Below are positions 27,392 through 35,555 of a stretch of 64,000 bases of DNA, one piece after another (position 1 is the stretch's first letter; every line of letters begins with the position of its first letter). This stretch comes from Actinobacteria bacterium IMCC19121 (GTDB lineage Bacteria; Actinomycetota; Actinomycetes; Nanopelagicales; Nanopelagicaceae): positions 868,001 to 932,000 of the forward strand of contig CP015605.1 in the NCBI GenBank assembly GCA_002284895.1, in the 5' to 3' direction. The notes beneath the pieces are model-generated. The model was not told the DNA's origin. It did no database searches and saw nothing but the letters and a program-made list of their open reading frames with translations. Position numbers and translations under genes: made by a program.

Positions 27392-28468
27392 TTACATACT
27401 CCGCTTCGTGGCAATCAGGGCTAGCTCATTGAGTAAATCTCGTCCAGCGTTATCGATAACTGGGTTTTCAATAGCTTTTAATGCCTTTGAGGTTAATTCA
27501 TCAATCATAGTTTCAAGGGCTGCTTTTGCGCCTGTTGAAACAATCATCTCCTGCAAGATAGCCACGCCTTTTTCATCTATATCGTTCTTACCAAAATACT
27601 TGCGGCTCTCAACTTTCATAGCTTCAGTGCATTTTGCATCGGTCATTGCGATAAGGGCTGTGCGCTTTCCTTCACGCAGATCATCCCCAGCAGGTTTACC
27701 CGTGACAGATGGATCACCAAAGACGCCCAGTAAGTCATCGCGAAATTGGAAAGCCTCACCTAGGGGTAATCCGTAGTCAGAGAGAGCTGCAAGAAGTGCG
27801 GAGGAGGCATCTGTGGCAAGGAGTGCGCCCATGTGAAGTGGACGCTCAATTGTGTATTTACCTGATTTGTATCGAGCAATCTTCATTGAACGATCAAGAT
27901 CTGTGTTCTTTTGTGTTTGTTCATGAATATCTAAGAACTGTCCAGCCATTAACTCAACGCGCATCTCATCAAAGATGGGCATGACGCGGCGAAGCTCATC
28001 GGTTGAAATACCTGAGGTATTAAGGAGTTGGTTTGACCAGACAAGTGCTAAATCGCCGAGCAGAACTGCAGAAGCTAAACCGTATGCAGGTGCAAAACCT
28101 TCTAGAGCATCTTGCACATGGATAGATTCAAAGTGGCGATGAATAGATGGCTTTCCACGACGTGTGTCAGATCCATCCATTAAGTCATCATGAATCAGCG
28201 CACACGCTTGAAGTAGTTCTAGGCACGAGATGGCTTTAGTAGTTGCTGGAGTTAATGAACCACCTGTGCTCTTGATTCCAGCATAGGCAAAGAGAGGGCG
28301 TAATCGCTTACCGCTATCAAGAAGAAAAGATGAGAGAGCAGAGGAAACTGGTTGTAATTCAGGTGAGATTGAAAGCAGGTATGTGCTCTGATCACGCATA
28401 AATTGAGTGAGTTCAATCTCTACGCAATCGCGCGTCTCTTGTAACTCCGATTTACTCAGTGAATTCAC
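27392..28468 (-). CDS. crtE: Geranylgeranyl diphosphate synthase
   Basis: 358-residue trans-prenyltransferase. First Asp-rich motif LIHDDLMDGSDTRRGKPS, second FQFRDDLLGVFGD, and GKRLRPLF near the N-terminus bind the diphosphates. It makes C20 diphosphate for crtB. An open frame continues upstream to 28579 but would overlap metF; GTG 28468 is preferred because TATCGT lies 6 nt before it. First gene of the crtE-crtI-crtB unit. Confidence 0.9.
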   Translation of the reverse strand: MNSLSKSELQETRDCVEIELTQFMRDQSTYLLSISPELQPVSSALSSFLLDSGKRLRPLFAYAGIKSTGGSLTPATTKAISCLELLQACALIHDDLMDGSDTRRGKPSIHRHFESIHVQDALEGFAPAYGLASAVLLGDLALVWSNQLLNTSGISTDELRRVMPIFDEMRVELMAGQFLDIHEQTQKNTDLDRSMKIARYKSGKYTIERPLHMGALLATDASSALLAALSDYGLPLGEAFQFRDDLLGVFGDPSVTGKPAGDDLREGKRTALIAMTDAKCTEAMKVESRKYFGKNDIDEKGVAILQEMIVSTGAKAALETMIDELTSKALKAIENPVIDNAGRDLLNELALIATKRSM

Positions 28469-28474
28469 GTAGTA

Positions 28475-28480
28475 ACGATA
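28475..28480 (-). promoter_or_regulatory. -10 element of leaderless crtE
   Basis: TATCGT on the minus strand, six bases (tactac), then GTG 28468. It overlaps the metF -10 within the palindrome GATATC at 28477-28482. Confidence 0.6.
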
Positions 28481-28484
28481 TCCT
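28479..28484 (+). promoter_or_regulatory. -10 element of leaderless metF
   Basis: TATCCT, six bases (gagtca), then ATG 28491; mirror image of the crtE promoter. Confidence 0.6.
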
Positions 28485-28490
28485 GAGTCA

Positions 28491-29345
28491 ATGGCATTCC
28501 GCACTTCGTACTCATTTGAATTCTTTCCACCCAAGGATTCAGAGGGTGAAGACCGTCTTTGGGCAGCTGTAAGTGCCATTGAAAAATACTCCCCAGAATT
28601 TGTCTCCGTTACTTTTGGTGCAGGTGGTTCAACCCAACACCGAACTATTGGAGTGACTCAAGAGATAACCCGTCGAACTCAAATTTCAACTGTTGCTCAT
28701 TTGACTTGTGTTGGTTTAAGTAAGCAAGAATTGATTACTGTTCTGCACACCTACAGAGATGCAAAGATTCCTGCGATCCTAGCGTTGCGCGGTGATCCCC
28801 ATGGTGGACCACGAGCACCGTGGACACCGAACTCGGCTGGGTTTTCTCACGCCGATGCACTTGTTCAACTCATTGCAGTCTTTGGCGGTTTTAAAATCGG
28901 TGTTGCCGCATTCCCCGACGGACACCCATCTTCAAATGGAAACTATGAAAAAGATATTGAAGTTTTGCTACGTAAAGAAAATTTAGGTGCATCCTTTGCG
29001 ACTACCCAATTTTTCTTTGATGTTGCGAAGTGGGAGAAATTAATTGAATCATTGCAATCACACGGCTCAAACTTGCCGATAATTCCTGGGATTTTGCCAG
29101 TCACAAATGTGAAGCAGCTCCATCGCATGGCAGAACTTGGTGGAACCGAGATTCCAGACCACATTGCTAAACGCTTTGCAGCTGTTGAAGACGATGCTGA
29201 CGCTGTGCGCAAGTTGGGTATCGAGATTGCCACCGAGCTTTGTGATGAATTGATCGCTGCTGGAGCTCCAAGCCTCCACTTCTATACAATGAACACAGCA
29301 GGCCCCACTCAAGAGATAATCAGGAATTTAGAAAATGCTCAGTAA
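28491..29345 (+). CDS. metF: Methylenetetrahydrofolate reductase
   Basis: 284-residue TIM-barrel flavoprotein that reduces 5,10-methylene-THF to 5-methyl-THF for methionine synthesis. SFEFFPPKDSEGEDRL at the N-terminus, VSVTFGAGGST, ILALRGDPHGG and ATTQFFFD are typical, and a Glu in the FEFFPPK motif is the catalytic acid. It overlaps the next gene by 11 bp. Confidence 0.95.
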   Translation: MAFRTSYSFEFFPPKDSEGEDRLWAAVSAIEKYSPEFVSVTFGAGGSTQHRTIGVTQEITRRTQISTVAHLTCVGLSKQELITVLHTYRDAKIPAILALRGDPHGGPRAPWTPNSAGFSHADALVQLIAVFGGFKIGVAAFPDGHPSSNGNYEKDIEVLLRKENLGASFATTQFFFDVAKWEKLIESLQSHGSNLPIIPGILPVTNVKQLHRMAELGGTEIPDHIAKRFAAVEDDADAVRKLGIEIATELCDELIAAGAPSLHFYTMNTAGPTQEIIRNLENAQ

Positions 29346-29955
29346 GCAAGAGTTCACTGCTACATGGAGTTCGTTGCACAACGATGCCCCTGTGACTGGC
29401 GTTGTTGCTTGGTGGCTCAATATCTCCTATCGATTTGGTCTAGTAGCAACTCTGCTTCGTATTTCACCCAATGTTTTAACAATGTTAGGTCTTCTTTCAG
29501 CTGCTGCCACAGCTTTAACTGCAACCTCATGGTGGGCAGTTGGTTTTCTAGTTTTCTCTCTCTTTTGTGATGGTATTGATGGAAGCGTTGCAATATTTCA
29601 AAAGCGTCAGAGTTCATGGGGCGCAACCCTTGATTCAGTAGTTGATCGCGTCAGTGAAGCGCTCTGGCTCTATGCCCTTTATGTCATCGGCGTTCCAGCC
29701 TGGCTAGTAATAACACTCTGGTGTGTTGCTTCTTTTCAAGAATATGCACGAGCCAAGTTAGTCTCACTCGGTGTTGAAGATATTGGTGTTGTCACACCAG
29801 CAGAGCGTCCAGTGCGGGCATCATTCTTATTTGTTGTCTTGATTATGTGGCAGCTAGATCTTCCAGGAGTTTATGTTCTCTCTGTTGCTTTCCTAGCACT
29901 TCAAATTAGTGGCTTTTTAATGGTTGTCCGTTTTGCGCGCTCCCAATTGCATTAG
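29335..29955 (+). CDS. CDP-alcohol phosphatidyltransferase family membrane enzyme
   Basis: 206 residues, about six helices. The family motif D-x2-DG-x2-AR-x8-G-x3-D-x3-D is readable in DGIDGSVAIFQKRQSSWG and the following ATLDSVVD, with all Asp and Gly in register, but the usual Arg after Ala is Ile. Such enzymes move a phosphatidyl or phosphoalcohol group from a CDP-alcohol. The acceptor is unknown. It overlaps metF upstream and ends 50 bp inside the convergent desaturase gene. Confidence 0.78.
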   Translation: MLSKQEFTATWSSLHNDAPVTGVVAWWLNISYRFGLVATLLRISPNVLTMLGLLSAAATALTATSWWAVGFLVFSLFCDGIDGSVAIFQKRQSSWGATLDSVVDRVSEALWLYALYVIGVPAWLVITLWCVASFQEYARAKLVSLGVEDIGVVTPAERPVRASFLFVVLIMWQLDLPGVYVLSVAFLALQISGFLMVVRFARSQLH

Positions 29956-31420
29956 CAACCATTTCAGCGCTCAAACCGACTAAAGGTAATCCGCCACCAG
30001 GATGGGCTGAACCACCAACACAATACAAATTCTTAATAGGAGAACGATTCTTTGCGCGCATAAAGGCTGCGCGCGGACCATTACTTGAAGTTCCATAGAT
30101 AGAGCCACCAGGTGCTCGCACAGCGTTCTCTAAATCTGCAGGAGTTCTAATCGTCATTGATTCAAGGCGTGAGCGAACTGGGATACCACGCGCTTCAATC
30201 TGATCAATAATGCTGTTGGCGTAGGTGCGCGCAAACTCTGCATTGTTCCAATCAAAGCCATGAGCGCCATGGGCAGGTGCGTTCACTAGAACAAACCACC
30301 CTTCGAGTAGTTTATCTTTAGACATTACCTCATCACCAGGAGCACAGATATAGATAGTGGGTTCTGTGACTGGTTGCTTGTGTGTAAATATCGCATCGAA
30401 CTCTGCGTCATAGTCCTTAGGAAATAGAACTGTGTGGTGATTAAGCCGGGCCAAATCATCTTTTCGCATACCAAGGAGTAATGAGAAGCCAGCAAGTGAA
30501 GTATCGGCTTTCTCTAAATTCTTTCTCACCTTCTTGATCTTTCGCAATTTTCCTTTGATAAGAGTGTTATAGATCAGTGATGCATCAGCATTTGCAATGA
30601 CTGCATCGGCGTTAATTACTTCACCGTTTTCTAGAGTAATTCCAGTTGCTTTGCCTCTTTTTACATTAATTGAAGCAATAGGGGAGTTCAGGTGGAAAGT
30701 GACTCCCACTTTCTCCGCACGCTCATGCACCAGTGTTGCTAGCGTTCCAAGACCGCCCTTGATATGCCAAGCACCAAAAGATTCTTCAACGTAGGCAATG
30801 GTGGAGAGAACTGCGGGGGCTTTGCGTGGATCAGAGCCACTATAGGTTGCATAGCGATCCAGGATGTATCGAAGATGTTCATCGGAAAGTTCTTCGGTTG
30901 CAAAATCCCTCAGAGTTTTCCAAGGCGCAATAATCTTTAGATCTCTAATGAGTGAGAAGCGCTTGAGTAAAGAGAGCGGTGAGCGCAGTTCATTTTCAAT
31001 AAATGGCTCACGGGAAACATCCCACATCTTTTCAGCACGGCGCATGAGTTGATCCCACTGGTGCGAGGCAGATTCACCATAGGCAGCACGTAGATTATTG
31101 AGCGTGTGATGCCTAGAAAGATTAGCGAAGTTAACGTGTGTACCATCGGCAAATCGATAATCAAAAGATGGATCCACAGTCTCTATCTCACAGAGCAGCC
31201 CTAAATGTTTGCCGGTGCGCGCAAAGAAATCTTTATATACGGCCGGCAGAATTAAAAGAGATGGCCCTGTATCAAAGGCAACTTTGCCAATCCATTCAGT
31301 GTGTAGTTTTCCGCCCACACGATCTGATGCCTCATATAGGCTAACTTCATGGCCAGCTTTAGCTAAACGCGCAGCTGACATCATGCCGCCCATGCCAGCG
31401 CCAATTACAACTATCTTCAT
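29906..31420 (-). CDS. CrtI/CrtD-like carotenoid desaturase or dehydrogenase
   Basis: 504 residues. FAD site MKIVVIGAGMGGMMSAARLA, VGGKLHT, FDTGPSLLILPAVY and C-terminal CVGGSAHPGGGLPLVGLSA place it in the CrtI family but as a second, diverged member. Next to cruF and a GT2 gene it is most like CrtD-type enzymes that add a double bond beside a tertiary hydroxyl. ATG 31420 overlaps the glycosyltransferase stop by ATGA; an upstream extension lacks homology. Confidence 0.82.
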   Translation of the reverse strand: MKIVVIGAGMGGMMSAARLAKAGHEVSLYEASDRVGGKLHTEWIGKVAFDTGPSLLILPAVYKDFFARTGKHLGLLCEIETVDPSFDYRFADGTHVNFANLSRHHTLNNLRAAYGESASHQWDQLMRRAEKMWDVSREPFIENELRSPLSLLKRFSLIRDLKIIAPWKTLRDFATEELSDEHLRYILDRYATYSGSDPRKAPAVLSTIAYVEESFGAWHIKGGLGTLATLVHERAEKVGVTFHLNSPIASINVKRGKATGITLENGEVINADAVIANADASLIYNTLIKGKLRKIKKVRKNLEKADTSLAGFSLLLGMRKDDLARLNHHTVLFPKDYDAEFDAIFTHKQPVTEPTIYICAPGDEVMSKDKLLEGWFVLVNAPAHGAHGFDWNNAEFARTYANSIIDQIEARGIPVRSRLESMTIRTPADLENAVRAPGGSIYGTSSNGPRAAFMRAKNRSPIKNLYCVGGSAHPGGGLPLVGLSAEMVANAIGSAQNGQPLKSH

Positions 31421-32490
31421 AGCGTGCGGCCTTTCCATTGCACTTGCCCACGCATTAACCATGAGTAAATGATGAGGTACATAAGAAGAGCGGAAGAAAT
31501 GGGATGTAAAAGCGCATCCAGAGCATTTTTGCCAGTTTTAATTGAACTCATTACACGGGTAAGAGTAACTGCGGCATAGGCATACCAACCAATAGTTGAA
31601 CCTGTGATGCCGGCGATAAGTGGAGCAATACCTGTAAGAAAGAGGAATGTGATTGCAAGTGCAGAACCAAAAAAAGAACCGAAGGCTGCATGAAGAGATT
31701 TACCATAACCGGCTTGGATCTCCTTCCATGATGAATACATACGAGTGGACGCAATTTCTGCGCCATTTGCCACGCAACCATGTGAGCCTTGTTTAACAAG
31801 GGCCCTTGCTAATTCCACATCATCTAAAACTTTGTTGCGAACGCTCTCATAACCACCCACTTGAGCAAGAGCTGCTCGTCTGACAACAAAGAACTGACCG
31901 TTGGCCACAACCATTGAAGCAATAGAGCTCTTTTCAGCAATTCGCAACATAACTGTGGACATCCACGACCATTGCAGCAGTGGCTGAATCAACCTTTCAG
32001 ACCATGAAAATGAAAGCTGCTTTGGATAAGGGGAGAGAAAATCTAACTGTGTGTTCTTAAGCAATGTAACTGCACGGTTTATTGCATCAGGAACTAATCG
32101 CACATCAGCATCAACGGATACGATGATTTGACCGCTAGATCTTTCGAAGAGTTGTTGTAACGCCCACGTCTTACCAATCCACCCCTGTGGCAGCGTGGAT
32201 CCATTCAGTATGTGAAAGTTAGTTAGACCAGATGTGTGTTGGTGCAAGAGAGCAAGAGTGCCATCCTCAGAATTATCATCTAGAAGTAAAAACTCAACTT
32301 GAGCCAGGTTCGTTTGGGTTCGAAGTGAGGCAATAAGTTCTACGACATTTGTCGCCTCATTGCGCAGGGGAACGACTACTGAGATGGATTCATTAATTTG
32401 AGTGGTCTTCTTTGGGTTGCGAATAGTGAAGAAGTTGATCAAGGAGATGAGGAGAATAAAACTGGAAGGAATTGTTAAGAGGTAATCCAT
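31417..32490 (-). CDS. Membrane glycosyltransferase family 2, probable carotenoid glycosyltransferase
   Basis: 357 residues. One N-terminal helix, GT2 domain (SVVVPLRNEATNV, LLLDDNSEDGT, VSVDADVRLVP, and a later KVLDDVELARAL acting as the ED motif), then about three C-terminal helices. This layout matches CruC/CrtQ-type enzymes that glucosylate hydroxylated carotenoids. Linked to cruF downstream-to-upstream with 5 nt between, so a hydroxylation-glycosylation pair is likely. Confidence 0.78.
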   Translation of the reverse strand: MDYLLTIPSSFILLISLINFFTIRNPKKTTQINESISVVVPLRNEATNVVELIASLRTQTNLAQVEFLLLDDNSEDGTLALLHQHTSGLTNFHILNGSTLPQGWIGKTWALQQLFERSSGQIIVSVDADVRLVPDAINRAVTLLKNTQLDFLSPYPKQLSFSWSERLIQPLLQWSWMSTVMLRIAEKSSIASMVVANGQFFVVRRAALAQVGGYESVRNKVLDDVELARALVKQGSHGCVANGAEIASTRMYSSWKEIQAGYGKSLHAAFGSFFGSALAITFLFLTGIAPLIAGITGSTIGWYAYAAVTLTRVMSSIKTGKNALDALLHPISSALLMYLIIYSWLMRGQVQWKGRTL

Positions 32491-32495
32491 GGACT

Positions 32496-33299
32496 CTAAG
32501 GGCGTCCCAACCAGCGGTTAAAGAAATATGGGGCAAGGACGATGCCAAAGATGCCACCGGCAAAGAAGGCAACACCTGGACGGCTAAAGAAGAACAAATT
32601 GCCGACAATTCCTGAGAACAATGTCCATAAAAGGAATATGTCGGTGGTGCGGAATGTGGCGCCACCTTTTCGCTTTTCGCGCGGGGTAATAACATGCAGA
32701 ACGCCGATTAAGAACATTCCACTGAGTAACCAACCAAAAGTATTTGACAAAGGAATCTCAGGTTGGAAAGGAACGTGTGCGCCAGTGACAACCCACGTCC
32801 AATTACCTTGTGCCACCATCTGTGGATCTAAAAATAAGTCCCAAGCAGCAAGTGCAACTCCGCCGTAAAGAAATACCCAATTACCTGCAATACGCCGGGC
32901 TGCAGTTAAAACTGGGTGCGCCATCATGATCCAAGCAAATGGCACAACGAGTGGCACTTCAAAAATCTTTAAACCTAAATTGCCAGAGTATGAATAGTTA
33001 CCAAATGGCCACTGCGTCAAAACACCAACGTGTTCGATGATGAGGGCGAAGGAGAAGGTAAATAAGAAATATGTAATTGCATAACGAGCGCCATATGCAA
33101 GGAGTGCATGTAACAACATTGCACCAGCGCCCCAATAGACAACATTGATTGTGAGCAAACGCAAAACCTCACCATTAACTAATGGATAGAGGACTTGGAG
33201 CACAATTGCGATACCAAAAACCGAGTTCAAAATGCCATTGGCGCGAGGTGATAGTTGGCCATGGCGACGCCGTCTTGGTGTGTAATGACGGATCGACAT
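32496..33299 (-). CDS. cruF: Carotenoid 1,2-hydratase, CruF family
   Basis: 267-residue protein of the DUF422/CruF family with about seven helices. Motifs seen are FTFSFALIIEHVGVLTQWPFG, NYSYSGNLG and LAAWDLFLDPQMV (Asp pair), followed by NTFGWLLSG. These enzymes add water across the terminal psi-end double bond of gamma-carotene or bacterioruberin precursors. A basic HxTPRRRR stretch opens the protein. Confidence 0.85.
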   Translation of the reverse strand: MSIRHYTPRRRRHGQLSPRANGILNSVFGIAIVLQVLYPLVNGEVLRLLTINVVYWGAGAMLLHALLAYGARYAITYFLFTFSFALIIEHVGVLTQWPFGNYSYSGNLGLKIFEVPLVVPFAWIMMAHPVLTAARRIAGNWVFLYGGVALAAWDLFLDPQMVAQGNWTWVVTGAHVPFQPEIPLSNTFGWLLSGMFLIGVLHVITPREKRKGGATFRTTDIFLLWTLFSGIVGNLFFFSRPGVAFFAGGIFGIVLAPYFFNRWLGRP

Positions 33300-33325
33300 G
33301 GCTTAAGTCTGCCCTAAAAGCCTTA

Positions 33326-33982
33326 CTAACTATTAATCGAACCGCGAATATCCTTGACTGCAAAGCGTGCAAAGAGCTCTTCTGAATACCATTTATAGGT
33401 AGATGTGTCTGCAATCGCCTTTTGGTGGGCTGCACCCTTGTATGCAAAGTTCTTTATTGCATCCCCTGACTCCCACAAAGAGAAAGTGCCCTGCAAACCA
33501 ATAGGGGCTTCACCAATTCCTATGGCAGAGATCAAGCCAGGTGCTGATTTCAATGACATTGTCACAGGTGGCACAGAGCTCCAAAAGCGAAAGTTTTGAT
33601 GCCACTTAATGCGTGCCCGAGTAATTGCAGCAACTGGGCCAGTCCAGTCTTTTGCGCTTGCAACAAATGGTTCCTGCTTTGCCCACTGGCCGTGAGATGA
33701 AATAGGTTCAAGAATCGCACGAAATTCACTCACACTATTTTTGCGCCATTGCTTGACAACAAAAGATTGATCAAAGGCATCAATGTCGTGAACTTGTGCA
33801 ATTAAACCCCAACGAAGCGCGTTGGCATCGGCCGGTGTGAAAGTCTCGCCTTTGCCTGTGCCAAGTGATTTAAAGAAGCCAACGTTTTTGGATGAACGAA
33901 GAAAAAATCTGTCCATACCCATTGCAACTAATGCAAAGGGAATACGGCTAGGAGTTATTGTCCAGAAGTATGCAACAATCAT
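33326..33982 (-). CDS. crtA: Spheroidene monooxygenase (CrtA)-like protein
   Basis: 218 residues. The C-terminal block GDAIKNFAYKGAAHQKAIAD followed by TYKWYSEELFARFAV is typical of the CrtA family, which inserts keto groups at the psi end of acyclic carotenoids using heme. It ends 26 bp after cruF begins upstream, in the same direction. Activity here is inferred from cluster membership. Confidence 0.75.
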   Translation of the reverse strand: MIVAYFWTITPSRIPFALVAMGMDRFFLRSSKNVGFFKSLGTGKGETFTPADANALRWGLIAQVHDIDAFDQSFVVKQWRKNSVSEFRAILEPISSHGQWAKQEPFVASAKDWTGPVAAITRARIKWHQNFRFWSSVPPVTMSLKSAPGLISAIGIGEAPIGLQGTFSLWESGDAIKNFAYKGAAHQKAIADTSTYKWYSEELFARFAVKDIRGSINS

Positions 33983-34225
33983 TTAGAACCAGCGAATCAT
34001 TCCAATAATGCCTGCAGCTGCATAGAAGAACTGCAAGAAGAGAATTCCTTTGTGCTTTCCTAGGTATGCCCAGATGCCAATCAGGGCAGAGGATGTGAGA
34101 AGCAATGTGAAACCAATGAACTCAGCTCCAATATTTGCAGCAACTAGAAGTGAATAAACAATTGCAGTTGCAACGCCTAGCCACTCAAAGATTCTTGCCT
34201 TAGAGGCATCACTATTTCTGTTCAA
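33983..34225 (-). CDS. Small membrane protein, unknown
   Basis: 80 residues with three hydrophobic helices (VATAIVYSLLVAAN, FIGFTLLLTSSALIGIWAYL, FLQFFYAAAGIIGMIRWF) after a polar start. It resembles short PnuC-like or YgjV-like membrane proteins only in general form. It overlaps the VOC gene upstream by 14 bp and abuts crtA. No function proposed. Confidence 0.65.
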   Translation of the reverse strand: MNRNSDASKARIFEWLGVATAIVYSLLVAANIGAEFIGFTLLLTSSALIGIWAYLGKHKGILFLQFFYAAAGIIGMIRWF

Positions 34226-34595
34226 TTAAATCCCACTTATTTCCATATTTGTCTTTGAAAACCACCACTTGACCATAGGCCTCTTGGCGAGGAGTTTCAA
34301 TGAACTCAATACCTTTTGATTTATAGCCATCATAAGTTTCATTAAAGTTAGTTGTATACATAAAGAACCCCACGCGACCACCAGTTGAATTACCTATTGC
34401 TGCTATCTGCGCTTCATTGGCTGCCTTTGCCAGCAGTATTCGAGCACCTTGTGAGCTAGGTGCAACTACCACCCAACGCTTTTCAGGCGACAGGACTGTG
34501 TCTTCAATAAGAGTGAACCCAAGATCATTTACATAGTGAGTAATGGCAGAGTCATAATCATCAATAACTAGTGCAATCATGCCTAACGTGTTCAT
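34212..34595 (-). CDS. VOC (glyoxalase/bleomycin resistance) superfamily protein
   Basis: 127 residues with two beta-alpha-beta modules (MIALVIDDYDSAITHYVNDL; GFFMYTTNFNETYDGYKSKG) and the terminal VVFKDKYGNKWDLIE. Metal ligands are plausible but the substrate is unknown. It overlaps the preceding gene by 4 bp. Confidence 0.82.
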   Translation of the reverse strand: MNTLGMIALVIDDYDSAITHYVNDLGFTLIEDTVLSPEKRWVVVAPSSQGARILLAKAANEAQIAAIGNSTGGRVGFFMYTTNFNETYDGYKSKGIEFIETPRQEAYGQVVVFKDKYGNKWDLIEQK

Positions 34596-35017
34596 AACTT
34601 GTCACGCCCCGTGGGTTTTGAAACCTTACCCTCACTCGCGTTTTTCGATTGGGACTTCATGATTCCATAAAATGCAGCTGTAATTACGAATGCGGGGATA
34701 ACGTTCCAACGCTCATTTGCGCTTCGAGATGCCGCATTGGCAAGAATTCCTAACACACCGAGAATAACAATGGCTTTAACTATCCATTTTGGCTTTATTG
34801 CTAAGCCATATGAGAAGCGAGTGAAAATCACTATCTGACAGACAATTAATGCAAAATTAAGAATGTAAACAACTCTGAGGTAAGTTGGAAAGACCTCAAA
34901 TTGGCCACCTGCTGCGCGATCAAGAGCGTAAGAAGCACCCAGCATGACACCGCCAACTAGATATAGGTTCCAGGCAAAAGAGGCAAAAACTGCGGTTACA
35001 AAAGTTTTGTTCCTCAT
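34592..35017 (-). CDS. Membrane protein, unknown
   Basis: 141 residues, four hydrophobic helices, ending in a charged tail (KSQSKNASEGKVSKPTGRDKL region). ATG 35017 is used, with GGAG 9-12 nt upstream and 4 nt after the ybaK stop. It therefore lies downstream of the rebuilt ybaK in one operon. A longer upstream frame overlaps ybaK. Confidence 0.65.
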   Translation of the reverse strand: MRNKTFVTAVFASFAWNLYLVGGVMLGASYALDRAAGGQFEVFPTYLRVVYILNFALIVCQIVIFTRFSYGLAIKPKWIVKAIVILGVLGILANAASRSANERWNVIPAFVITAAFYGIMKSQSKNASEGKVSKPTGRDKL

Positions 35018-35021
35018 TTCA

Positions 35022-35555
35022 CTAGTCTCCAACAACCATCGGTGTAGCACCTGTTACGCGCGCTAGTTCTTCAAAAGAAGTTGGATAAACAGAGTGCGGA
35101 TGACCAGCTGCAGCCCAAGCAACGTCATAATCGTTGAGAGCTTGATCAATCAAAGTGATTTCTGGCTTGTTTACCCAACCCACAGGTGAGACGCCCCCTG
35201 CGGGTTCTGAAACCCAGCCAACAGGAGAAACTCCTCCTATCGCAAAGCCCGAAACTGAGCGCACATAGTCCGCATCGGCTCGGTGTAACTTCTCGACTCC
35301 TAATTGCTTTGCCACGAGTTCGGTATCTACTCGGTGGCGTCCACTTGTTATGACGAGAAGAGGTTTTCCATCAGGTAACTTAAACACGATGGAAGAAGCC
35401 ACTTGACCGACTTCAATTCCAAGAGCGGAAGCTGCTTCGGCTGCCGTTCTCGCGCTTTCTTTTAGGGCAACAATTTGCCCAGTTACGCCTTTGGACTTTA
35501 GGACTTCAGCAACACGCATAACTGCGGGATGGCCAAGGATGTTTGACTCTTCCAT
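35022..35555 (-). CDS. ybaK: YbaK/EbsC aminoacyl-tRNA deacylase, chimera rebuilt by the integrated element
   Basis: 177 residues. Such proteins hydrolyse mis-charged Cys- or Ala-tRNA(Pro). The family motif IVFKLPDGKPLLVITSG has the key Lys. Codons up to the GGCGT core at 35191-35195 come from the element; the rest is host. As a result GGVSPVGWV occurs twice, 13 residues apart, the two copies identical in protein but differing at most third codon positions, so they come from different ybaK lineages. ATG 35555 overlaps the integrase stop (TGATG). Confidence 0.88.
   Translation of the reverse strand: MEESNILGHPAVMRVAEVLKSKGVTGQIVALKESARTAAEAASALGIEVGQVASSIVFKLPDGKPLLVITSGRHRVDTELVAKQLGVEKLHRADADYVRSVSGFAIGGVSPVGWVSEPAGGVSPVGWVNKPEITLIDQALNDYDVAWAAAGHPHSVYPTSFEELARVTGATPMVVGD
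35191..35195. other. Left attachment core (attL)
   Basis: ACGCC on the plus strand (GGCGT on the minus, coding strand), joining element-borne and host ybaK codons. The same five bases occur at 43292-43296. The predicted crossover dinucleotide is GT (minus strand). Confidence 0.75.

Noticed and set aside
24449-34000. Rhodopsin or retinal-forming Blh gene in the carotenoid cluster
   Set aside because: No seven-helix rhodopsin with Lys motif and no Blh-like frame is present in this window.
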